A stretch of DNA of 64,000 bases from JADJLQ01 sp031417835 (GTDB lineage: Bacteria; Bacteroidota; Bacteroidia; Chitinophagales; Saprospiraceae). Location of the stretch: positions 52,172 to 116,171 of the forward strand of contig JANOWJ010000205.1 of the NCBI GenBank assembly GCA_031417835.1, in the 5' to 3' direction. The position numbers and the translations under genes were made by a program. The notes beneath the pieces are model-generated. The model had not been told where the DNA came from. It did no database searches and saw only the letters and a list, made by a program, of their open reading frames with translations. Positions 36,026 to 43,133 of the stretch are shown here, in pieces; position 1 is the first letter of the stretch, and the number at the start of each line of letters is the position of its first letter.

Positions 36026-37120
36026 ATGAAAAAAATCTACATGGTCCTTACCCTTTTTGGTTTGATCCTGGGTTGTAAATCGACGCCCAAAGAGCCATCT
36101 ACGGCAGAGACTCAGCCGATAGCTCCAAACGATACTGTCAAAGCAAAGCCCAAACCCATATCTGAGCCCCTTCTGACCGCTTTCTACACAGCAGATCCTT
36201 CGGCCCATGTATTTAATAACAAGATCTACATCTATCCATCCCATGATTATGAAGCTGGTGTAAAATCAGATGATCTGGGTAGCCATTTTGCAATGCGAGA
36301 TTACCATGTTCTCTCCATGGATAGTATAGGGGGCGAGGTAATGGATCATGGAATAGCTTTGGATATAAAAGATATACCCTGGGCCGGAAAACAACTTTGG
36401 GCTCCTGATGCTGCGTTTGCTAATGGTAAGTACTATTTATATTTTCCAGCTAAGGATAAAAAAAATATCTTTAGAATCGGCGTAGCCACCTCGACATCTC
36501 CTACTGGTCCCTTCAAAGCGGAAGCTCAACCGATCAAAGGATCATACAGTATTGACCCCGCCGTTTTTAAAGATTCTGATGGTACTCACTATATGTACTT
36601 CGGTGGCATCTGGGGCGGACAATTGCAACGATGGCAAACCGCTAAGTATGACACCACCGGAGTAGAATCCAATGATGAGCGACCTGCTATTGGCCCCCGA
36701 GTAGCTAAACTATCAAAAGACCTCTTACAATTTGCTGAGCCGGTCCGAGAAATCAAGATTTTGGATTCTACAGGAAATGCGATCCAAGGTAAAGATCATG
36801 ATCGTCGATTTTTTGAAGCATCATGGATGCATAAATATCTAGGCAAATACTATTTTTCCTACTCGACAGGAGATACCCATTTTATATGTTATGCCATTGG
36901 AGATAGTCCATATGGGCCATTTACCTATCGGGGAATCATTCTTAATCCCGTGATCGGATGGACCAATCACCACTCTATCATAGAAATAAATGGCAAATGG
37001 TATATATTTTATCATGACAGCAGCTTATCCAGCGGCCAGACTCACTTACGGTGTGTAAAGGTGACAGAGATGAAGTACAATGTCGACGGCACCATTCAGA
37101 CCATTACAGCGTATCAGTAA
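36026..37120 (+). CDS. GH43-family glycosidase lipoprotein
   Basis: A 364-residue lipoprotein from the ATG at 36026 (lipobox LILGCKS, Cys17). The five-bladed GH43 propeller is clear: Asp57 in FYTADPSAHVF (general base), Asp177 in YSIDPAVF (pKa modulator) and Glu264 in RRFFEASWMH (general acid), with PWAGKQLWAPDAAF between. Members act on arabinose- or xylose-containing glycans as arabinofuranosidases or xylosidases; the subfamily cannot be fixed by eye. A longer frame from 35897 overlaps the phosphotriesterase remnant and is not used. Confidence 0.88.
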   Translation: MKKIYMVLTLFGLILGCKSTPKEPSTAETQPIAPNDTVKAKPKPISEPLLTAFYTADPSAHVFNNKIYIYPSHDYEAGVKSDDLGSHFAMRDYHVLSMDSIGGEVMDHGIALDIKDIPWAGKQLWAPDAAFANGKYYLYFPAKDKKNIFRIGVATSTSPTGPFKAEAQPIKGSYSIDPAVFKDSDGTHYMYFGGIWGGQLQRWQTAKYDTTGVESNDERPAIGPRVAKLSKDLLQFAEPVREIKILDSTGNAIQGKDHDRRFFEASWMHKYLGKYYFSYSTGDTHFICYAIGDSPYGPFTYRGIILNPVIGWTNHHSIIEINGKWYIFYHDSSLSSGQTHLRCVKVTEMKYNVDGTIQTITAYQ

Positions 37121-37187
37121 CCTAAAACGGCTCGTATGAAGGAACAGAACATTTTACATCACACTACACTTTTTGCTTAGGCCCCAC

Positions 37188-37195
37188 TATATTTG
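37188..37195 (+). promoter_or_regulatory. Candidate -7 box immediately before the thioesterase gene
   Basis: TATATTTG matches TAnnTTTG exactly and ends seven bases before the ATG at 37202. A start point at the usual distance would fall at or just before the ATG, implying an almost leaderless mRNA. TTTTTG at 37171-37175 lies too near to be a standard -33 element. Confidence 0.35.
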
Positions 37196-37201
37196 GGACT
37201 C

Positions 37202-37678
37202 ATGAAATTGCTGAATTTTAATACCCCGATTCAAATCAGATGGTCGGACCTGGATCCCAACACCCATTTAAGACATTCCGTTTATTACGATTGGGGTGCA
37301 TTGAGTAGAGTCGAGTTTTTTAATCAGCACGGCCTGACGATGTCGTATATGCAGCAGCATTTCATCGGGCCCATTCTATTTAGGGAAGAATGTGTATTTC
37401 GCAAAGAGCTTCATTTTGGAGATAAGGTTTTCATCGATTTACAAGGCACCAAAGCGAAAAAAGACTTTTCCAGATGGTCTATCCGTCACACGATCTATAA
37501 AGTGCCGGATATCATATCAGCTATCATTACAGTCGATGGTGCTTGGTTGGATCTGACTCGCAGGAAACTTACTATACCACCTCCAATAGTTGAAGAATTA
37601 TTTAATTCCATGCCGGTTAGTCAAGATTTTGTGTGGCTGGAATCGATTGATCCCACGACCGGCATTAAGAGACAATAG
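37202..37678 (+). CDS. Hotdog-fold acyl-CoA thioesterase (4HBT-like)
   Basis: A 158-residue soluble protein. The opening strand IQIRWSDLDPNTHLRHSVYYDW carries the conserved Asp of 4-hydroxybenzoyl-CoA-type thioesterases and the following N/H-x3-Y helix, and later strands (LHFGDKVFIDL, SAIITVDGAWLDL) complete the hotdog. It should hydrolyse a medium or aromatic acyl-CoA. The ATG at 37202 is preferred to a TTG at 37193 lying in the promoter box. Confidence 0.8.
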   Translation: MKLLNFNTPIQIRWSDLDPNTHLRHSVYYDWGALSRVEFFNQHGLTMSYMQQHFIGPILFREECVFRKELHFGDKVFIDLQGTKAKKDFSRWSIRHTIYKVPDIISAIITVDGAWLDLTRRKLTIPPPIVEELFNSMPVSQDFVWLESIDPTTGIKRQ

Positions 37679-37733
37679 AATTCATTATCTGTAAGTGGTA
37701 GCTTACATCCCAACAGTTATCGGCGACAAAAGA

Positions 37734-38894
37734 TTATCCCTTCCAGTCAACACCTGTGTCTTTCCAGCTTCGTGAGTTGGCTGAGTTGATCACTGCCTCA
37801 CATACTTTTTGTGTTTCAAGAGCATCCAGAAAAGTAGGTGAACAAGGTTGTCCTGTTTCCAGACTTTTTAAGAAGTCGGCCACCTGGTGAACAAAGCTGT
37901 GTTCATATCCAATGCCTAATCCCGGAACCCACCATTTATTCATATAGGGTTGGTCGCCATCTGTAACGAGTATGGATCGCCAGCCCCGCACCATCGAATC
38001 ATCCTCATGATCAAAATATTCAAGTCTGTTCAGGTCATGAAGATCCCAGCGAATGGATGCATGTTCTCCGTTGATCTCAAAAGTATACAAGGCCTTATGA
38101 CCGCGTGCATAACGCGTGGATTCAAAGAGACCGAGTGATCCATTCTCGAAGTGACAATGAAAAAGACAGGCGTCATCAATACCAACTTTTTGCACTTTGC
38201 CCGTGAGTTGATGAACGCGATCTTTAATAAATGTCTCGGTCATAGCCGATACATCCTTTATGCCCCCATTGAGCCACATGGCGGTGTCAATGCAATGCGC
38301 GAGTAAGTCGCCCGTTACTCCTGAACCTGCAACATCAGAATCAAGGCGCCATAATCCTGTTCCACCTTGTGGGAGATCTGGACTGATGGTCCAGTCTTGT
38401 AAAAAGTTTGCACGGTAATGAAATATACGCCCGAGTTTACCGGAAGCAACAATCTGCTTTGCAAGTGTAACGGCAGGAAGTCTTCTATAGTTATACCACA
38501 CCGTGTTGGCTACGTTGGCTTTTTTAATGGCATCCACCATGCGCTGTCCCTCGGCCAGCGTTCTTGATAGGGGTTTTTCACACAAAACCATTTTGCCAGC
38601 AGCCGCTGCCGCGATGGCAATCTCTGCATGCGTATCATTGGGTGTACAAATGTCAATGGCATCAATATCATCACGGGCTATTAGATTTTCCCAATCCATT
38701 TCCACAGACTCAAAACCCCATTGTCTGGCGAATGCCTGGACTTTATCTTCATTGCGTGAACACACTGCTTTTAAAACCGGAAGAAACTGCAGTTCAGGAA
38801 AAAAATTACCTACACGATTATAACCGTTGGAATGTGTTCTGCCCATGAATCCGGTCCCGATCAATCCTACTCTAAGTTGTTTTTTATTGCTCAT
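37734..38894 (-). CDS. Gfo/Idh/MocA family sugar dehydrogenase
   Basis: A 386-residue NAD(P)-dependent oxidoreductase, last gene of the nine-gene - strand operon. The Rossmann motif is VGLIGTGFMGRTHSNGY, the catalytic segment is VLCEKPLS with Lys107, and GDLLAHCIDTAMWL carries Asp196, His200 and Asp203. There is no signal or Tat peptide, so it acts in the cytoplasm. In the context of a DUF1080 protein and two TIM-barrel isomerase-like proteins, it fits a 3-dehydrogenase or 3-keto-reductase acting on glycosides. It is 43 bases after the preceding gene. Confidence 0.85.
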   Translation of the reverse strand: MSNKKQLRVGLIGTGFMGRTHSNGYNRVGNFFPELQFLPVLKAVCSRNEDKVQAFARQWGFESVEMDWENLIARDDIDAIDICTPNDTHAEIAIAAAAAGKMVLCEKPLSRTLAEGQRMVDAIKKANVANTVWYNYRRLPAVTLAKQIVASGKLGRIFHYRANFLQDWTISPDLPQGGTGLWRLDSDVAGSGVTGDLLAHCIDTAMWLNGGIKDVSAMTETFIKDRVHQLTGKVQKVGIDDACLFHCHFENGSLGLFESTRYARGHKALYTFEINGEHASIRWDLHDLNRLEYFDHEDDSMVRGWRSILVTDGDQPYMNKWWVPGLGIGYEHSFVHQVADFLKSLETGQPCSPTFLDALETQKVCEAVINSANSRSWKDTGVDWKG

Positions 38895-38937
38895 TGTATA
38901 AGTAATTTTTTTCTTATTTTTTCTGTAGGTCTGGATA

Positions 38938-39975
38938 TCAAACTTCGTACCAACCGTGTTGCTCCCGCACTTTGATCATAGTTGCAAGAATATCATTCCA
39001 CGTTTGCTGAAGATTCATCACATTATTAGGGAACATGCATCCATCCCAGCAAATATGTTTAAATGCTTTGGTGAGATTATCATTTTCATCCCGCAACCAA
39101 TAACCTGCATCATGAGGAATGTCGAGTTTACCATTGGGATCAGTCGCCTGACAATGACGGCCCGTTTTATCATGAGATCCGGAACCGAATACAGATCCAT
39201 CATTTTGTGCAACGTGAAAATCAATCGTCCAGGGACGAAGCGCTTTTGTCAATGTTTTAAGTGCTTCGTCTAAGGCCTTGCGATCATTCCAGTCAAAATC
39301 TTTAGGGAGGAGTCGATCTTCAAGGCTGTTATAACCCATGGTGTATAATAGCGTGTGTGCCATGTCAGCCTGGAAGCCAATGTTTGGACGATCAACAGCT
39401 TCAAGTGTATTCAACATCGCTCTCCAGCTGTGCATGCCGCCCCAACAGATTTCGCCTTCAGCAGCGAGTTTTTCTCCATAATCAGCAGCTACATCACAGG
39501 CTTCACGAAATGTTTGTGCAATAAGTTTTGTATTGCCTGCCGGATCTGCTGCCCACAATTCAGGAGAGCTAGCTGAGTCAATGCGTATTACTCCATACTG
39601 ACGCACGCCTAACTCACGCAGACGCTTTCCAAATTCACAAGACTTGCGCACCATATCAACAAATAAAGCCCGCTCTTCTTTGTTACCCATGGCAGGACCT
39701 CCCCAGATGGGCGCTACCAGACTACCTACATTTAGGCGGAGACTATTTAATTGATCTGCAAATTTTTTAATGTCATCATCGGTGAACGTAGCAAGGTCAA
39801 TGTGCGGACCAAAAAGGCCCAGATCCACACCATCGAACTTAACGCCTTCTACCTCCGCATTAGCGGTCATTTGAAGCATCGTGTCGAATGGAATAGCTGG
39901 CTCTGAATCAGGTCCTTTTCCTACAACGCCAGGCCAGGTGGCATTATGGAGTCGGGGATAATTATTTTCTGGCAT
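38938..39975 (-). CDS. Sugar isomerase/epimerase-type TIM barrel protein
   Basis: A 345-residue protein of the xylose-isomerase-like TIM-barrel superfamily. Visible elements are a start with NATWPGVVGKG, a metal-ligand region at AAEGEICWGGMHSW, NIGFQADMAHTLLY and IDFHVAQNDG, which carry the acidic and His ligands. Several such proteins in Bacteroidota keto-sugar clusters are hydratases, lyases or isomerases of 3-keto-glycosides. It lies between the Gfo/Idh dehydrogenase and the cupin gene, with gaps of 43 and 52 bases. The exact reaction is inferred from context only. Confidence 0.72.
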   Translation of the reverse strand: MPENNYPRLHNATWPGVVGKGPDSEPAIPFDTMLQMTANAEVEGVKFDGVDLGLFGPHIDLATFTDDDIKKFADQLNSLRLNVGSLVAPIWGGPAMGNKEERALFVDMVRKSCEFGKRLRELGVRQYGVIRIDSASSPELWAADPAGNTKLIAQTFREACDVAADYGEKLAAEGEICWGGMHSWRAMLNTLEAVDRPNIGFQADMAHTLLYTMGYNSLEDRLLPKDFDWNDRKALDEALKTLTKALRPWTIDFHVAQNDGSVFGSGSHDKTGRHCQATDPNGKLDIPHDAGYWLRDENDNLTKAFKHICWDGCMFPNNVMNLQQTWNDILATMIKVREQHGWYEV

Positions 39976-40027
39976 AATGGGTAATATTAAAATGGTATGA
40001 AATTAAATATTCTGATAATATTCGAAT

Positions 40028-41254
40028 CTATCCAACAACAAGATCAGGATTGTCCGGACCAAAGTGTTTTAACATCACTATTGGATCTGTAGAAGATGTA
40101 TTGATAATCTTTACTCCTTCCTGTGCTGCTTTTTCAGTGATGAAATATTCATCATGAGTAAGCTGACCGTAGCGAATCAATGCAGGCGTCTCCACATCCC
40201 AGACCCCCATTTTGCCATGACCTTGCATCATAATGATTCCATACGCTGCGTTGTCTTTGATGGTAACCGTAGCCCCCGGTGCAACCGTAAGTTCTTTTGC
40301 GCTGAACGCATCTGATTTATAGCACACCCAGGTCTCCACAAATCCCTGCGCTTTCATTTCATCGATTGAACGCACTGGTTTTGGAGCCATGAAACGAGTT
40401 TGAAGAATATTCGGATCCGTGTTCAGCTCCCAGTCGAGAACATCGATCAATTCATCATAATCGCCGATCCTGTCTTTTGGCGTTCCATTCCATAACAGTT
40501 CTTCAGGAATAATCGCTTCATTCACAAGGGACTGATACATAGCAAAAACATCTGAAGCTTTTTGTGGTTCATAGGTACACATGCTTCCTGGTGCATGCAA
40601 CATCCCCGGAGGTACATCCCACCCCGTGCCGGGTTCCAGTTTAAAAGCGGAAGAATAATTTGTAATCTTATTATCTCCTTTTGTGAAGTTGACAAGACAC
40701 TCTCTAATTTGTGCTTTCGTGGTGCCCGGTGAAATTCCGAAAAATGTATAAGGGAAATCACCACCATGATTATTCAATTGAGGGGGGAAGTAATAGGCTT
40801 CTGGTTTCCCCAGTTGACCAATGAGTGCAGCCTTCATGTCATTATGATGAACGTGATGCGGAAGCGGTCCCATGTTATCAAAAAACTTTGAGTACATCAT
40901 CCAACTTTGAGACTGATTCCAGAGACGATCTCCGATAACAGCTCCTTTTAATTCATCGATCACATCTTTTAATAATAAAAATATTTCGTTTGCACCATCT
41001 TTAAATACTACAGGACTAAGACCTTCAAATTCTCCCGTAAGGGGGCCATTCTTAGCTGGTGTGGTCGATGACAACCAGCGTTCATCAATACCTCCACGAT
41101 TACCACCGAGTATATAATAATCATCCGGGTGTAATTTGATTCTTCTGCCCGGAACACAAAAGGAACGGGGCACCCATGTGGGAGCAAGTCTCAATATACC
41201 CTTTCCTTGCTCTAAGGCTTTTGCTGCGAGGCCATCCTTTTTTATTATTTTCAT
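40028..41254 (-). CDS. ManA-like cupin (class I mannose-6-phosphate isomerase-related)
   Basis: A 408-residue soluble double-cupin protein. PLPHHVHHNDMKAALIGQ is equivalent to the Q-HPND metal site of phosphomannose isomerases; PPGMLHAPGSMCTYEP and the later YGIIMMQGHGKMGVWD are the second half-site and a second cupin. It is about the length of bacterial type I isomerases but clearly divergent, so an aldose-ketose isomerase for an unphosphorylated or keto sugar is likely. It lies within the operon, 43 bases after the DUF4432 gene. Confidence 0.7.
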   Translation of the reverse strand: MKIIKKDGLAAKALEQGKGILRLAPTWVPRSFCVPGRRIKLHPDDYYILGGNRGGIDERWLSSTTPAKNGPLTGEFEGLSPVVFKDGANEIFLLLKDVIDELKGAVIGDRLWNQSQSWMMYSKFFDNMGPLPHHVHHNDMKAALIGQLGKPEAYYFPPQLNNHGGDFPYTFFGISPGTTKAQIRECLVNFTKGDNKITNYSSAFKLEPGTGWDVPPGMLHAPGSMCTYEPQKASDVFAMYQSLVNEAIIPEELLWNGTPKDRIGDYDELIDVLDWELNTDPNILQTRFMAPKPVRSIDEMKAQGFVETWVCYKSDAFSAKELTVAPGATVTIKDNAAYGIIMMQGHGKMGVWDVETPALIRYGQLTHDEYFITEKAAQEGVKIINTSSTDPIVMLKHFGPDNPDLVVG

Positions 41255-41297
41255 CAGATTTGCTTTTAGAAATTATTTATTAAGAAATTCGTTCAAT

Positions 41298-42323
41298 TTA
41301 ATCTCCACCCAAAACCACCTTTAATTCCAGGTCGTATGTCAACGTTTCACCAGGATCAAGGATGATGAGTTGATTTTGTGCTCGTGCCTTTGTTTGTCCA
41401 ATGACCGGATTGGTGGCCGGCTCAATACCAACCACGTATTCACCTTTACCGAAATGCAGCCAGTTGTTTAACCACGGTAATTGTTTTTTATGAAAGCGGA
41501 TCACAACGCCAAGATTAAGTTTGTGATTAAACAAACCACCTTCACACATACCGGAAGAATCTGAATCCATATCGATAAAGGCAACATCTTCACCACCCGC
41601 ATTGTGTGAATTCATCGGAGCACGACAAGTGCGAAAGTTTTCACCAACTTTGAATACTTGACTATCCCTTTTTGCAGGCTGCCATTTTCCTTGCCAGCTG
41701 ATTTCTGTTCCTTCATCCACCAATGGCCAGCCAAAGTTGAAATGATATAACAACATATGTGGTGTGGGAGTATTGCCCCTATTCACCACCTCATCATGAA
41801 TGCGGATAGAAGGAATTCCAAGGGTGCCTGATAGGGTTCTCCTTAATTCAAATGATGGCCCGAAAATCTGAGTTTGTTTTATAATGCCGGTAATGCTCAT
41901 GTCCATTTTGCCTGCTACCGGATCAGGCTGAATAATGGATTCGATTTGTGCTGGTATATTGCTGATCAATCCGTGCACGCCACGTTCACCGAATGAGTCT
42001 ATTTCGGGTCCACCAATATGTTCCAATCCACAGGTCACGAGCAACCCTCCTCCAAATGTTCTCAACCAGCCAGCGCCGTGATTAGAAAAAGGTTGTGGAG
42101 GAGTAATTCCCAAATGACTTTGCCAACCAATACTATGCTGATTATAAAAGGCATCCGCGATATCCATGGCCCGGTCAATGACTACTTTGTAACGCAAGCC
42201 AGTGCCTGTATTGATCCAGGCAATTCTTGTTCCCCGTCCTGCACCATTATCTAAAATAGATGTTTCAATGCCACCGAGTTGTGCGTGATTAGAAATCTTG
42301 CCGGTCCAGCCTGGTAGTGACAA
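41298..42323 (-). CDS. DUF4432 aldose-1-epimerase-like protein
   Basis: A 341-residue beta-sandwich protein resembling galactose mutarotases. The sequence includes RYKVVIDRAMDIADAFY, GWLRTFGGGLLVTCGLEHIG, PSIRIHDEVVNRG and GIEPATNPV, the pattern of DUF4432. The His and Glu positions suit a mutarotase or binding role for a sugar. No signal peptide. It follows the DUF1080 gene by 18 bases, consistent with anomer conversion of the sugars released by that pathway. Confidence 0.75.
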   Translation of the reverse strand: MSLPGWTGKISNHAQLGGIETSILDNGAGRGTRIAWINTGTGLRYKVVIDRAMDIADAFYNQHSIGWQSHLGITPPQPFSNHGAGWLRTFGGGLLVTCGLEHIGGPEIDSFGERGVHGLISNIPAQIESIIQPDPVAGKMDMSITGIIKQTQIFGPSFELRRTLSGTLGIPSIRIHDEVVNRGNTPTPHMLLYHFNFGWPLVDEGTEISWQGKWQPAKRDSQVFKVGENFRTCRAPMNSHNAGGEDVAFIDMDSDSSGMCEGGLFNHKLNLGVVIRFHKKQLPWLNNWLHFGKGEYVVGIEPATNPVIGQTKARAQNQLIILDPGETLTYDLELKVVLGGD

Positions 42324-42341
42324 TTGTGTTACCGTTTTTAG

Positions 42342-43100
42342 TTATTGCTTTAATTTTATGTTTCTATATTCCACCTTCATGGGTGGACCGACATGTACCT
42401 GCACACCAATCAGACCGTTCATTTTCCGATTAATTTTGTCATCATCAGTGACATCACTCATCAAGGTGCCATTCACATAATGCTGAAGGCGGTTGTCCTT
42501 CACAATCAAATGTACTTCATTCCAATCATCGGCTTTTATTAGGTTCTGTAATGCATCTTTGTCACCTAATGATTTTGTTACTTCCAGTTTTGTCCAGGCG
42601 TTGTTTTTTACATGATCTTTTACAGAAGCCTTTGGATCATCCGTTCCAATAATTTTTGTTTTTTGTCCACGGTAAGCAAGCGTTGTTCTGCCACGCTCTT
42701 CATAATTCTGCCCTGTATATCTATTCATTCCATCGATATCCGCCTGGTATCCCTTCAGTGCAAAGGGCACTTCAGTGATTTGTTCACTGCGATAATTGAT
42801 TCCACTGTTACCGGTATTGCTGATCCTGAATTCCAACTTCAATTCAAAATCCTGAGGCGCACCTCCCCGCCAGATCAAGAACGTGTTACTTTTCAGCAGT
42901 TTATCTGGCGTGATCTCGCCTACGATGTTTCCATTTTCCACACGCCAGTACTGGCTGTCTCCTTCCCATCCATTTAATGACTTGCCATCAAAAATTGAAA
43001 CAAACCCATCGTTTTTATTTTGGGCTAATGAATGAAATGGCAATCCAATAAGTATTACCCATATCATCAAAAAACAGAGCATCACCTTATTTTTTATCAT
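42342..43100 (-). CDS. Secreted DUF1080 (3-keto-disaccharide hydrolase-like) protein
   Basis: A 252-residue exported protein. The signal ends near SLAQNK. The DUF1080 concanavalin-like fold is shown by FVSIFDGKSLNGWEG, WRVENGNIVGE, FELKLEFRISNTGNSGINYRS and the terminal IGVQVHVGPPMKVEYRNIKLK. Pfam names the domain 3-keto-disaccharide hydrolase because some members cleave 3-keto-glycosides. Its position among Gfo/Idh, TIM-barrel and heme dehydrogenase genes suits that job in the periplasm. Confidence 0.85.
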   Translation of the reverse strand: MIKNKVMLCFLMIWVILIGLPFHSLAQNKNDGFVSIFDGKSLNGWEGDSQYWRVENGNIVGEITPDKLLKSNTFLIWRGGAPQDFELKLEFRISNTGNSGINYRSEQITEVPFALKGYQADIDGMNRYTGQNYEERGRTTLAYRGQKTKIIGTDDPKASVKDHVKNNAWTKLEVTKSLGDKDALQNLIKADDWNEVHLIVKDNRLQHYVNGTLMSDVTDDDKINRKMNGLIGVQVHVGPPMKVEYRNIKLKQ

Positions 43101-43133
43101 ACTTATCTTATTTAAACCTTTAAGAACGATTTA

